This document shows, one piece after another, positions 34,477 through 47,011 of a DNA stretch of 64,000 bases; the first letter of the stretch is position 1; each line of letters begins with the position of its first letter. Origin of the DNA: Nematostella vectensis. Taxonomy: Eukaryota; Cnidaria; Anthozoa; Actiniaria; Edwardsiidae. Made by a program: the position numbers and the translations under genes. The stretch is from assembly GCF_932526225.1 (NCBI RefSeq), contig NC_064046.1, positions 7,241,219 to 7,305,218 of the forward strand, given 5' to 3'. The notes beneath the pieces are model-generated. The model was not told where the DNA came from, searched no databases, and saw only the letters and a list, made by a program, of their open reading frames with translations.

Positions 34477-37400
34477 GCGTCAGATATGCTTACTGAACTA
34501 GCAGTGCTACCAATGATATTTATGACATCTCCTGAGCGCAATAAGATGACCGGGAAAATTACTATTCTTATGACTCTGTCACAAGCGTTCCAAGGCTAAT
34601 GTGATCTTTTAAATCAATAGACGTGATTACATAACAAAGCGTACACAACATATTTTCTGAACTTTATATTTGACCCCGGTCTGGGTTTTAATCATGTTTA
34701 TTTTAATCGTTAAAATATATGCCCATTCTAAGCTGAACTTAAGAAAGCAGTGAAGCCTTTGTAAGAACGGCTACTCTTTGACTGACCATTTGACTCAAAT
34801 TTGTATTTATCTGCTCAAATTTGGTAACTAAAAATTGTCCTGACCGTTCAAATGCGAAGGTTCGCAATTGATAGCTAACTGTTATAGACGGGGTTAAAAA
34901 TAAAAGTGCGAGCCAATCACATTAGACGGGCGGACTAAGACGTTACTAGACGCCGCGAAATTACATCTGAAACCCTGCAATAAGCACACTTGCACATTTC
35001 GCATTGTTTTTAAATGCTAACAGATAACAGACATTAACACCATTAAAAAATCGTATAATTTCTCCCATTGCAAATGTTTTAAACTTGTTTTTAATTTTCA
35101 TCAGGCGTGTGCCCGGGGTCAAATGCCGTTCCGGCAGCCCACGTACCATTGTGACAGCGGCGAGGTACACGGCTCTGAAGAAGCGCAAAAGAAACGGAAG
35201 TGAATGGAACAATGGAACACCTCCACGACGCCTGTCAAACATTTTGTGCATTCTCATTCCCAGATCTCCTCGGTCATGCTGACCGCCGACACACAACATC
35301 GGAGGAGCTCTGGGAACGAGAAAGACATTGAGCTTTTTGAATATAAAATTTATGATAAAACTCCCACAAAACCAGCGAACACATTACACGACCTGAGGCA
35401 AAAGACTAAAAAACTGAGGAGGGGGAGGGGGAGGGGTATGCCGAGGGGGTCAATTCTGTTCGATTTGAAATTTGTTTAAGAGGCCAGCTGTTATTTAGCT
35501 GTACAGTAGCTCCAACCAAATTGGTTGGATGCATATTTTCAATATAATCAGAGAGTTAAAGCTTATCTCTATTCGACTGCTGCTCAAGCAGTCTACGGTA
35601 CGAGATGCTCGTTTAAGCCACTGTCCCATGTGACGCCATTTTAAGCCCTAGTTTCACAGGGATGAGATAACTTATCAAGCTTTCTACCTAGCTCAATAAT
35701 AATTAACCCAAGCATGTACTTGAGCACAAATTTGAAACATTTCGAAATTTAGCGTGAGCAATTTTTCTAGACGAATTCTTTCTAATGTTTTTCAGGAAAT
35801 GCACTAAATATATTGATATGGTAGAAGAGAGCTTCTGGGGAGAAATGCGACCGAACAGTGCATTTGGGGGTTTGAGTTAGAAGCCTGTTTTACTCAAAGT
35901 TTCTAAGCTGATCGCCAAACTTTGTAAATTCATTCACATATTATAACATGACCATTTCTTAGAAATATTTAAGAACGGACGTATTTGGTTCTTTCCTTCA
36001 CTAAAATTTATGCCATTATTGTTCACAACAACACACAACAATTTCAATGGCGCATTATGCCTTTTTACTATTTAAAATTATAAAATTAATTGAAGGCTGT
36101 CTGATTTGCAACCACATCTAAAAAAGGGTCTTTTAACTTTTTTTTTCACTAACCTTTTTGGAGCACTGCAACATGCACTGCGTGGTTAAAAGTAGATTTT
36201 AAACAAGGACTCTCTCGATTTTAACCGCTTTAACCTGACAAATTAGGGACTATGGGTCACATGACAGTTTGATGACTCTTGTCATAGAGAACCTATTTTG
36301 CAAGTATTTCTTTTTTTGGTTAATATCAATCATTGGTCATATGTTTACAATTTGATTTGATTGAATTGCTTTGCTTAAAAGCTGGTAAAACAACTTTCAC
36401 AACTGAAACAGCCTACACTATCATAAAAATGGCATTTTCCTTCTTCAGGAGTACCAAAAGTGAGGTTTCTAGCTTCAAAGAGGCTTAAAGAGGTATCTTC
36501 TACCCTCTCTCTCCGTGTCTCACCCACCATGATAAATTTACAATAAAAATCATGCCCGACTCATTAGCAAAAAATCTCTTGGACGTGAATAAAATTATTT
36601 TGAGCGTTTTATTCGTTTTCATTTTCTAAATTGTGCCTCATCCTAAAAAGTAATGTTCACGCATAATAACAAAATTTTATTTAGTCCAAACAGAAAAAAA
36701 ATTGGAAAAAAAGAGAGGGAAGTTTATTTTTAACGCAGTTGCCATGCTGGAATGCACGGTCACCTGTTCATTTCATTCTTTTGCTATTTGCGCACGTTTC
36801 TACGGCTAGAACAAAGATTTAGTCGAGACCGAGTGAATGACACTTGAATTTATCCTTCTTCTTTTTAACGCCTTAGGATCTGAAGCCCATCTTTCACACA
36901 CTGAGAGATTATTAGTTGGAGATTCATACATGGTACATGATATTTATAAAACGAGTCTATGACTAGGTGTACCAAAAATGTTTTTAGAAGCAAACTTAAT
37001 TTTTTGGCTGTTGTTGCATGTCTTTGTTTTTAAGGGCTTATTGCTCCTAATAAAGGGTGCTACGGAAATCAGACCTCCCAGACAAATTCCTGAAGGAATT
37101 CTTATCAAACGTCCAATACAAACTTTCCAGCGATTTCCACGCCTTTTCGAGATATTTAGAATATAATTACATGCGTGCTCTGCGGCTTTGGAGACGGTAA
37201 AACCATGCAAGCTCCGAATCGTTTAATAATTTTAAAACCAGGTGGAAATATGTGCTCAAAGTTCTCTCAGATTAAGTAAAATAACAGTTTTAGCTATGCT
37301 ATGAGTCTCGGCTTTTAACTTTGCTTATGACTGTATGTGCCAATAATGTGAAATTTAGTGAGTTAGAAGTTTTCTCATGTGTGATTCATTCTCTTCAAAA

Positions 37401-38299
37401 TGTCGCTAAAATCTTATTCCTTAAAGACTTCTTAGGAAGTTAATTTACTAACATTAGATAAGTTGACCCTTATACTTTATTGTCATGATATTATTTTTGT
37501 TTAAAAAGTATAACAGGCGAGCATTCTATCTAATGTTCGTCGAAGCGTGGGCTGTTGTCATGACAAATGGCAGAAAATGGCGTCGCATGGAATCGAGGAC
37601 GCCGGCAGTGGCTTATGCAAATGAGCATCTGTTCCGTAGACTGAAGTATCTTAATCTCGTTGTTTATTATGCATGTTTCTAGGGGGGGGGGGGAGGGTAC
37701 TTCCCATACGGCCGGTACAGGCCGGTAAAGGGGTCAATGGGTTAAATTAAACCGTTAAAACGATAATGATGCTGAAACAATGTCGCACCAAAATAAGCGG
37801 TGGTGGAACACTACAAAGACTTTTTTTACTTCTTCTAGTTGACAATGTAGACAGAACCCGTTGGTTTTTATGGTTTTTCCCGCTTGTTTCTTCGTTTGAT
37901 TTGATCAAGACTCTGGAACCTCACAGTGTTCTAATAACCATTGTAAGAGGCCCGGCGAGTATAGCTCGGTGCCACGCCCTCTCCAAGAGGGGGATGGAAA
38001 AACATAAATCAAAGGCTGTAAAGCATCAAGACATCCAAGACATTTTGAGCAGTTCGATTTAATGTACACCTGATATCATCATAAAATATGATATTTCTTG
38101 TTTATCTTCGTTATCGTTTTTTCAGCCTTATTACTCAAACCTTTTAGGGATTTGGGGCTTCACTGGGGGTAACTCGTTGTTACTCGGAAGAGAATATGGA
38201 GTCGCTTCCATTCAGTTATATACACTGGCGCCTGACAAAAGTTTCATTAAAAAGGAATGACTATAAAACGACACCACCAAGTGAATCCAATGTCAATCT
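34477..38299. other. Intergenic, with dispersed repeat pieces
   Basis: About 35450-35560 (CGATTTGAAATTTGT then GGTTGGATGCATATTTTC) matches a block near 13067-13165. About 37684-37745 (G-run, GGGTACTTCCC, GGTACAGGCCGGT, GGGGTCAATG) matches about 13227-13275. A G9-10 run lies at 37683-37692. I see no gene: the short ORFs at 34961-35299 on the minus strand and 37766-38062 on the plus strand are unrecognised. Confidence 0.55.
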
Positions 38300-38361
38300 A
38301 GCCTGCGTGCACCCGGAATTAATGGAACTATTTCCGGCTGCACGCAGGCTAACGTCAATCC
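38290..38361. mobile_element. 51-bp palindromic insertion with near-duplicated flanks
   Basis: AGCCTGCGTGCACCCGGA (38300-38317) is inverted at 38333-38350. The flanks AATGTCAATC and AACGTCAATC resemble a target-site duplication with one change. Comparable in design to the insertion at 18541-18612, but unrelated in sequence. Confidence 0.65.
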
Positions 38362-38374
38362 CAATCTAGTCAAA

Positions 38375-38866
38375 CCATCTAGAGCTATTTTCCTTCTATT
38401 CAAACCATCTAGAGCTATTTTCCCTCTACTCAAACCATCTAGGCCTCTTTTCCTTCTATTCAAACCATCTAGATCTCTTTTCCTTCTGTTCAAACCATCT
38501 AGACCTCTTTTTCTTCTATTCAAACCATCTAGAGCTATTTTCCTCCTTTTCAAACCATCTAGAGCTATTTTCCTTCTCCTCAAACCATCTAGACCTCTTT
38601 TTCTTTTATTCAAACCATCTAGATCTCTTTTCCTTCTGTTCAAACCATCTAGACCTCTTTTTCTGCTATTCAAACATCTAGATCTCTTTTCCTTCTGTTC
38701 AAACCATCTAGAGCTATTTTCCTTCTATTCAAACCATCTAGAGCTATTTTCCTTCTATTCAAACCATCTAGAGCTATTTTCCTTCTATCCAAACCATCTA
38801 GAGCTATTTTCCTTCTATCCAAACCATCTAGAGCTATTTAACTTCTATTCAAACCATCTAGCTCTT
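38375..38866 (-). repeat. 30-bp minisatellite derived from the RBM28 stop-codon region, about 16 copies
   Basis: The unit on the minus strand is AGCTCTAGATGGTTTGAATA plus GAAGGAAAAT. The first copy coincides with the end of the RBM28 reading frame (GCT AGA TGG TTT GAA TAG), so each unit carries a copy of the Ala/Ser-Arg-Trp-Phe-Glu/Gly-stop sequence. Variants GAG/GAT/GAC and CTC/TTC occur among copies. Confidence 0.92.
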
Positions 38867-41800
38867 TTTTCCTTTGTGGCTCCAGACTCCCCAAATAGCT
38901 TGTTCTTATAGTTCTGAACGATAGTATTGAACTCACTTTCCTCTTTCTGCTCGCGCGCTTTTCGTTTCGCTCCTTGCCTTTGCTTTCCCGTCGCTTTTCC
39001 TCCACCAACTGCGCAAGTTACTTTTGAGGCCGGGTGAGTAATATCAACAGCGTCCTTAGACCATTGCCTTGGTTTATCGAGGTTAAATTTACCAGAACGT
39101 CCACTCTGGAACGTTTTCTTCAAAGGTTTACTAATATTTAGTTGTGGCTTGGACTTCTTAGAAAGGTCTTTCTTGGATTTTTGCTCGCCCTTGACACCAT
39201 CTCCAATAGCGGAAGCAGTTTCGCTAGCGTTACTTCCGGTTTTGTCGTCACGTCCGTTTTTTGTCTGATCTTTTCTTCTCAATTGTTTTTCTTTTCGTTT
39301 CTGTATCCTACGCTCACGTTTTTTCAGCCGTTTTTCCTTGTTAGTTTGAAGGTCCTGTCCAGACTGCGATTCCATCTGTTTATGTTTTTGTTTATTTCTT
39401 TGTTGCCTTTGTTGCTTCGCCTTCAATGCGACACTATTTTCAATCGAGAACTCAACGATCGGTCGCCGATCAGGTCCGAACAGTTCCGGGTTGTTATTGG
39501 TCGCCCGAAGAGCAGCGAGGGCCTCCTTGTGGTTCGTGAACTCAACAAAGGCAAAGCCGAGTGGTCGACCTTTTCCAGAGCTATCTAGTCGCTCTTTACT
39601 GCGCATGAGCAGGACGCTAACCACTTTTGCAGGCTTGTGATTGTCCAATGTTCCTGCTTTGCTGAAGACCTTTGATAACTCTTTTTCATTCAGCTTGAGA
39701 GGGAGGTTTCTGGCACAAAGCCTGAAAAAAAGAAAATTGATAAAACTTTAAAAAGATGTTCTTCGACTTCAATCGACTTCGATTGTGCATTCAATCGGAG
39801 ACGAATATGGACACATCTTATCATTAAGTGGCGTTCCGGCTAAGAACAAAAGCAACAACGGTGATGGAAACTAAAAAAAATGAATGTTATTACAGTCCTC
39901 TTTTCCTTGCTTTGGTTCTTGGTCAAAGCACTACTTAGAGGCTGTTGTCCATATGAGCGCATCCACCTTGCTGTCGTGTCCTATCGAGTACTATCCTGAA
40001 TCATAAGGATCCAACTCTTTGTGAGCGTGTGTGATGTTGTAATACGAGCATTTCTCCAGTCTTCAATGTTGATTGTATGCATAAGTGGTGTGCACAAAAA
40101 GGAAAAGGCGGGTAAAGGATAGTATTCGACAACCCTTCAATAAGTGGTGTGCACAAAAAGGAAAAGGCCTTTTCTGAATCAAATGGACTTATTTTCATAG
40201 GTTCCCCCTTTGTGTGATTTTAGGCCTATGTATTTGCGCAGAGATGCATTGCCAGACAAAAGAGTCGTAGGCGAAGTCCCCTTTTTGACAGTGCACACAG
40301 GCGAGATGACCCCCCATTATAAGAAAACATTTTAATGGTCCCGACAACAAGTTTTGTGCAACATTGTAGCTGGCTTACCTTGTTTTTGATACAAAGTAGT
40401 TGGGGTTTTGCAATTTTGACTTCTTTTCCGCCTCTGCTTTCTGCCTCTTCAGCAGGTCTGCCTTGCTGAGATCCTTAGCGGCATCTGACCCAGGCTTGAT
40501 GACTCCTTCCCTGGCGAGGTACAGGTTGCGTTTGTCCTTTGGGTCTCTCCGCTCCTCTTTTTGCTGCCTGCTCATTTGCTCCAGCTTGCCAGGTGTTACA
40601 GCAAGGTCCACTTGTAATCGGTTACCATCCAAGAACAGCCCTTTCCAAGAAAAAAGACAATGTTTGAGTGAGACTGAGGTCTAACAGTATATCCAACAAC
40701 ATTACCAATGGCTGGTGTGGTCCAGACCCAACATACCTTTTCGAGACAAAGTGGGAGACAGGCATATACAGTAGTTGATTAGCGACCAGAAAAGTTTATA
40801 CTATATACTGTGTGCTTTCTTGATTTCTTCAGTTTTAATTCTTTTGTTTTAACAAGTTAAATTTAAGTGATTCTGGGGGAAGCATCCTTTTCAGGTACAG
40901 AGAACAAGTTGAACAAAGTGGATTTCTGATCTGGTGCATAGATAGTTACAGATAGATTACAATAGATTGGCATTCTAAAAAGATATGGTTGGGCATTATT
41001 AGGTTTACTCTAGCCTGCTAGCCGGCACTCCAGTAGGCTAGAAAATTGCTGTTTTGGGGGCTTTGCTATTCCTTTAGGGAGGGGGTCAGGGGGAAAGGCT
41101 ACCCCCATTACCACACCACTTGATTTTGATCATCTTACCTTCTGAATCTTCGTCAGTGGCTGCCAAGCACTGCGTCACACTCTCTGCTGATCTGTACTTG
41201 ACAAACGCAGACCCTTTACTGTGCTGGGTTAGATGGTCGACAACCACCTTACAATATGCAATATCACCAAACTGTTTGAAAAGGTTAGTGATATTTTTCT
41301 GTGTTGAGTCAAAGGAAAGGTTTCGGATGAAGACTGTCAGACCTTCCTTGACATCTGAAGGCTTGCTCCGCTGTGAATGATTGTCATCTTCTGATGCATC
41401 ATCTTCATCACTCTTCTCATTGTCGTTATCGTCTTTTGACATATGCTTGACATCTTCATCATCATCACTATCATCATCATCATCCCTGTTCTTGTGTTCT
41501 GTTGTTCCCTCTGAATCTTCTCCTCCTTTCTCATCATCCTGTAATGTGTTTGAGTTATAGTCTTTTTTGTGTTTTTCTGTAACGTATAAGATCAACATTG
41601 AGACCTTCAGACAATCAAGTCCTCTCCAATCAAAAGAACAACGTTTTTAATGCATAGGTAGAAAACTTTACACATATTTTTTTATATATATGTACATAGC
41701 CCCCCTCCCCTTCACCCCCCTAGCCTTTCACAAACACCCAGACTTTGTTTGAGAGTGGGTACCAAGTTTTTATATCAATTCGAATATTCGAATTCTACTA

Positions 41801-44783
41801 AGGTTTTTTGAAGCCATTCCATTCTGAAAACATACAGTAAACTGCAGATACTCTCGGATCAATGATCATTTTTTTAAGGAAGTGAGTAGGTTTGATAAAA
41901 ATGATGGAAATGTGGGGCAATGTGCAGTGTGTAGTACATGTATGCATACAAGTTAACATTTCAAAGTATTTACCTTCATTTTTAGTATACATTGACTTTG
42001 GTACTGCCCAATCAACTGCCACAGGCCGCCCAAGAATCTTCTTAGCATTCATCTCTTCAAGGGCTTTTGCTGCATCAAACACATTGGTAAACTGAACAAA
42101 ACCAAATCCCATTTTGCGGTTCCTCCTCCCCACTTTTTTTTGTGGCACACTAGCCTCGGACACTTCCCCAAATGCACTGAATGTCTCTTTCAGAATAGCC
42201 TCAGTGCAGTTGAAAGCCAGGTTGCGGATAATCAATCTGGATTTTTTGGACCCTTTTGGAGAAGAGGACTTGTCTTTGGATTCTATAACAGCTTTCACCT
42301 TAACTCCTTTTAATGTTTTTCCATTGAGCTTGGCCACAGCTTGTCTAGCGTCTTTGTAGGATTTGAACAGCAGTGAAGCAGTTGGCGAATCATGACCAGC
42401 AACAGGAAATATAGTCTTTTCCACCTCACCCAATTTTCTACACCTTTTGTAAATCTGTTTCTCAGTAATGGAAGCAGGGAGGCCAGACAGGATGACGGTG
42501 CGACCAGCATCTGTTTGAGGGGCTTTCCGAAGAGACTTTGATTTTGATGCTTCTTTTTTAGGTTGCTCAGTATTGCTTACTAATGAAGATAAATGAGTCT
42601 CAGTGTGATCCACTTCTACTTCCTCTGTCTCAGTTTCCTTTTGACTTGCATTCTCTATAATATGAAAAGACAGCTATAAGTTTGCTTAGAACTCATTTAA
42701 AAAAGTCATCACTGTATTTACCACTTTACTACTACATAACAGAATATAGCATCACCAATTGCCACATCAGAGCAGCCACAGAAAAGTTGCATGTTTGAAT
42801 TGCTCTGTAATGGGTAAATCAATAAAGGTGCATCAAGGATTGTATAAGTAATATTCTAATAATATTACTTATAATATTATAAGTATATAATATAAGTTAT
42901 AATAAGACAAATTATAACTGTTGTTTCCTTTTTTTGAGACACATATGGGTGGTATCTAAAGAATTATGGGTGAAAAACAACCACTTTGAATGATTCTAGA
43001 GTACTGTATTGGTCAAAATCATGCATCTTTATAGAGAAGATGACCTGTTACCTGCAAGGCAAGGAATTTCATTAGCCTTAAATATGGAATGAAATTAGCA
43101 ATACTGACCTGTTCCTTCCCGTCCTGGCTTTGTTCGCGCTTTCTTTTCAGAAAAATCGAGATGGATTGGTCTTCCTTTAATGCTTTTGATATTGTCTTTA
43201 GCTTTTAGCGCATCCTCTTCCAAGGCAAACGTTACATAACCAAATCCCCGGCACCTATTTTGGTTGTCTAAACAGATTCGAGAGAAAGTATACTATTGAA
43301 TCATACATTCAAAATCATATTCATAAACATATCTCCTTGTGTTAAGTAATAACTATAACCCCACTAAAACCATAATAATATAATTTCTAATTTCAAAGTG
43401 ACTAGATACCCAAGAGCCGGGAACGCATGCCCAAATACTAGATACCCGGCAATTTTTATAAATTTGTAAAAATTAGCCATATGAATAACAGTTTTCAATC
43501 CAAAACCATGTAGCATTGTAAAGAAATTGAAGGCGATTCTGATGGACAAAGCATTTGTTAAGAGCGATTTGCGAAGGCTGGGCACACCATAACAAAGTAA
43601 TTTGAGTTGACACTTTAAGCGAAATTTTAAGCGAACAAACCTTTGCATTCTAAATCGTTTCTGAAGCGATTAAGATTCATATTTTATACATAAAATTGCA
43701 AGTTAACTCACAGGAAAGATTAACAAACCCGACAGCTATACCACACTATTTGAGTTCCTTGCGAACTGCTCTAATAATGATTGGTAGTAATGAGCAATTA
43801 AATATCGTTAGCAATGCCGCATGTTTTGAGATTAGTAATTTTTTATTGGGTGATGCTTTAAAGATGAAAAAAAAAAATACCTGTTGGGTACTGTATGTAG
43901 TGTTTTGACAATCGCTCCCATGAGTTTCACATATTCACTCATTCATCTTGATTTGAGTTCTTTGCGAATCTCTCTACATTATAATTGTTTTGTGAATCAA
44001 GATCGCTTTCACGTTCTTAGCAATGTTTCTTGTTTATAAATTCACAAATATTGTTCCAAGGGTGATTTTAAAAGAAATGCAAAACCTGTCGGGTATTTAA
44101 GTGTTTTGACAATCGCTCACATGTGGTTCATTCTCTCGTAATTTTTCCGTGTTGACTCGAGTTTCTTGTTATGGTGTACCCAGCCATCGCGAACCGCTCT
44201 AAGTAGCAAACGCTTCTTGCATCTGAATCGCCTCCAAGTTTTTAACAATGCTTCATGGTACTGAATTGATGAATATGATTTATATGGCTAATTTTTAAAA
44301 ATATATATATAAGTTACCGGGCATCTAGTATTTAGGCATAAGTTCCCGGCTCTCGGGTATCGGTACACTTCTCAGGTACACTTTGTTCTAATTAAGCTTT
44401 AATTAACATTTATATATTGTCTTTTATATAGTGTAATGCTCAACTGTTGTGAAGTCTTTCATGTATCTACAAATTTTATAAAATGCCCAGTTCATTTGAA
44501 TTCAACTAAATATCGGTAAGTTTCATAACGAAAATTGGAATCCACACAGTAAACTGTACAGGACCCGCAATGAGTCGGCCTAGTAGCCCACGTGGGCTAA
44601 GAATGAACTAAACAAACCTTTGTCCTTAACGATAAAACCACGTTTTAGCGGCCCAATTTCCTCGAATGCACTCTTAAACTCAGCATCTGTTATGTTGTAT
44701 GGAAGATTTCGCACGAAAATGGTTGTTTTTGAGATGACAGGCGTTTTGCTTGCCTTTTTGCTCGGGGAAGCTTTTTCCGCCAT
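38845..44783 (-). CDS. RBM28 (yeast Nop4-type) nucleolar RNA-binding protein, complete
   Basis: Acts in the nucleolus in 60S ribosomal subunit maturation and binds pre-rRNA/snRNA. Exons in transcript order: 44618-44783, 43110-43267, 41974-42652, 41139-41576, 40379-40640, 38845-39721. All borders are GT-AG and all phases agree, giving 2580 nt, 859 aa and a TAG stop (human about 759). The start is MAEKASPSKK in good context (AACATGG). RRM1 is at about 20-98 (TTIFVRNLPYNI, then RNP1 CRGFGYVTF). RRM2 (about 159-235) is poorly conserved. RRM3 is at about 246-325 (RLIIRNLAFN, GFGFVQF). An Asp/Glu-rich acidic tract follows at about 350-400. RRM4 is at about 414-510 (LTVFIRNLSF, KGSAFVKY) and RRM5 at about 567-660 (LCARNLPLKL, GFAFVEF, NNNPELFGPDRRPIVEFSIE). 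A Lys/Arg-rich tail ends in KRARWFE, like the family C-terminus. The last exon runs into the 30-bp array made of its own end. Confidence 0.96.
40082..40170. repeat. 58-bp-spaced direct repeat in an RBM28 intron
   Basis: Two copies of ATAAGTGGTGTGCACAAAAA followed by GGAAAAGGC, at about 40081 and 40140, in the last intron. Confidence 0.85.
43405..44361. mobile_element. Foldback DNA element in RBM28 intron 1, about 960 bp
   Basis: Ends GATACCCAAGAGCCGGGAAC and GTTCCCGGCTCTCGGGTATC are inverted. Similarity continues inward for about 50 bp (AAATACTAGATACCCGG and its inverse). Beyond that the two halves keep matching in inverted order: AAGGCTGGGCACACCATAAC near 43576-43595 against GTTATGGTGTACCCAGCC near 44167. 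The whole is therefore one long, imperfect palindrome. No transposase ORF. It occupies most of the 1350-base first intron. Confidence 0.8.
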
Positions 44784-45288
44784 GTTGAAATCTTATACTA
44801 CAAACCGCTGGAATAGTAATGACACAACCTGCGGGCTCATAGCTTAGGATACCGTTTCTCAGTCTCATTGGCTATCGACACAGAAATAAAAGTCAAACTT
44901 TTATCGCGGGGGGACTGTGGTCACACAAGCTGCTACTCTGAACCATGATGATGCAAGTGAGCAAGGCAGAATGTGTTCCTAAGAACGCGCGAGCTGAAGT
45001 ACTTCTTTTTAGAGGCATCAAGTAACGCGGAATCCCTCAACTGCTCAAACGTTAGAAATACCGCTTATTCTGAATAAATACACATCATAAAGCAATGAAA
45101 GTTTACTGTGACTTTATTCTAGGATATAAGACAATTATAGGACAATTACAGGGTGATAAATCGTGAAAATATTCGAGCTCGTACTGGGATTGACTGAAGA
45201 CTGACTGAGAGGTTGGTAAGCCTGTGGTCAAAGCGTTTTCTTCCCGCTCTCCTGAACAACAGAACAACCCGTGAGGACTCCTATCTGA
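44784..45288. other. Upstream region of RBM28
   Basis: Contains the RBM28 promoter by position. I can identify no TATA box or other element with confidence, and no gene. Confidence 0.45.
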
Positions 45289-46375
45289 TGTTTGGAAAGA
45301 GATTGAAAAGCGTTTCGGCAGCGCCGCCGTAATAACTAATGCTGTATCAGATCATTTGCAAAGCGCGAAAATTCAAAATTGCAGAATTTCGCAGACGTCT
45401 TTGCAGATGTGCACCAGATAGCACACCTTCCAGGTCTTGCATGGCTTAACTTCCCAAACGCGATAGCCCCAATTGTAGCAAAACTATCGAACTCTCTTGA
45501 AGGGAAATGTGAGAAAAAGGTTGTCATCTTTGCCGACAATAATAACGACCTTTATCAAGTTTTGTGATTTGGCAAAAGTTTTTGAGAGACAAGCGAAGGT
45601 TAAGAACCGTCCTTAATTATCTCGGCAGGGGTTCATCCCCAGTCCCCCGCTCCCTGATCACCGCCTTATTTGAATAGGAAGACACTCCTGACCAATGCTA
45701 AGAGCGTCACGCAAGCCACACAAGCAAAAGAGGATGGTGGAACTAAATTCTGCCTTTTTCACGGACGGGAGGGCCATGCCTTAATCGCATGTAAAGCCTT
45801 TTCCAAGAAAACACTTGAAGAACGAACCGAGTTTATTTTGAAGAGGGTCTTTCAGAAGATCACATTGCGGCTGCATGTAAGGCAGAAATCCAATGCACGG
45901 TTTGCGGCGACAAGCGTCACATCGCCCTTTTGCACAAAGCAAAGGGAGAAAGATATACCCCAGCGGTATCGTGTAGCAAGATCGTCCTGGTTAATGTTTA
46001 CCACAAACACGACCCCAATTCTCCAAAGCGAGTTTACGAAATCCTAGACGATCAGAGCAACGCCTCGCTGATAAGCTTTGAACTAGCAGGTCAGTTAGGC
46101 GCAGCAGGACCGGAGGAGGAGTACTTCCTTTCCACGTGCGGCGGAGACAGAGAGTAGAGATATGGTCGACGCGTGACCAATTTTGCCTGCGCGCTCTCAA
46201 TGGTTACTGCTCGGCACTACCGACCCTTGTGGAGTGTGAAAGCATCCACTCCGACCGGCGCGAAATCCCAACACCCCAAATAGCGAGGAGATTCGCACAT
46301 CTGTACCCAATCGCCGGCGAGATCCCGCCACTAGATTGTCAAGCGGGAATTCATCTGCTGATCGTAATTGCTGGA
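45289..46375 (+). pseudogene. BEL/Pao-type retrotransposon fragment (gag to protease)
   Basis: Frames shift several times, but the order is coherent: a gag core (RFGSAA, later PNAIAPIVAKLSNSL) at about 45311-45600; a zinc-knuckle region (KFCLFHGREGHALIACKAFS, CTVCGDKRHIALLHKAK) at about 45746-45945; a retropepsin-like Asp in ILDDQSNASLIS at about 46041-46075; and a downstream segment (ARRFAHLYPIAGEIPPLDC) to about 46372. Gag-protease in one frame with DDQSN is typical of BEL/Pao. LTRs, RT and integrase are absent. It sits between RBM28 and UTP4 and replaces any recognisable intergenic function. Confidence 0.8.
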
Positions 46376-46526
46376 ATACCGTAATTGCTGGAATACCGCA
46401 ATTGCTGGAATACCGTAATTGCTCGAATACCGTTATTGCTCGAATACCGTTATTGCTCGATTACCGTAATTGCTAGAATACCGTAATTGCTAGAATACCG
46501 TAATCGCTAGAATACCGTAATTGCAC
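46364..46526. repeat. 17-bp tandem repeat, about 9-10 copies
   Basis: Unit GTAATTGCTGGAATACC with G/C, T/A and G/A variants. It begins exactly at the broken end of the BEL/Pao fragment. Confidence 0.93.
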
Positions 46527-46789
46527 GATTATAAACATCACCATGGCTTATTCTGGGAAACGCATATTTCAAAATTCGTCACTAGATGAAAAGTTCTTCT
46601 TTTCAACATACAGGGGGTAAAAATCCTTCAAGAACAATAATTAAAAGAAGCTTTTAATAATAACACTGCGGCGAGTAGTCACTTTTTGTTACTTCCTTGC
46701 TCCTAACCTAGTCCCTCTCGTCATCGGAGTCTATAAAGTGCAACACGTGTAGCCGAGCCGAGGCACTTATCGGGGGAGGCACTTATTCC

Positions 46790-46945
46790 GGGAGCGCTTA
46801 TTTGGGTAAAGCGCTAACTTTGGGACTTTTGGAAGAGGCGTTTTATTGGGGGGGGGGGGGGGGGGGGGGCGCGGGGGGGCGCTTATTTGGGTGAAGTGCT
46901 AATTTTGAGAGGTATTTACTTAAGGGGGAGGGGGGCGCTTATTTG
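46790..46945. repeat. G-rich degenerate repeat with a long G run
   Basis: Degenerate copies of GGGGGGCGCTTATTTGGGTG alternate with AAGTGCTAATTTTG. They include an unbroken run of about 22 G at 46848-46869, then CGCGGGGGGGCGC. The run could form a G-quadruplex. On the minus strand an AATAAA (46842-46847) lies in it, about 165 bases past the UTP4 stop. Confidence 0.8.
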
Positions 46946-47011
46946 AGCAATTACGTTATTGTTCTCTGAAGCAGAAAGGCGGTACAATCGACAAAATCTT
47001 CCACCCTTTCG

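Noticed and set aside
42640..42720. Possible C/D-box snoRNA in an RBM28 intron (GTGATGA on the minus strand near 42706)
   Set aside because: No D box within the intron at a usable distance and no terminal stem.
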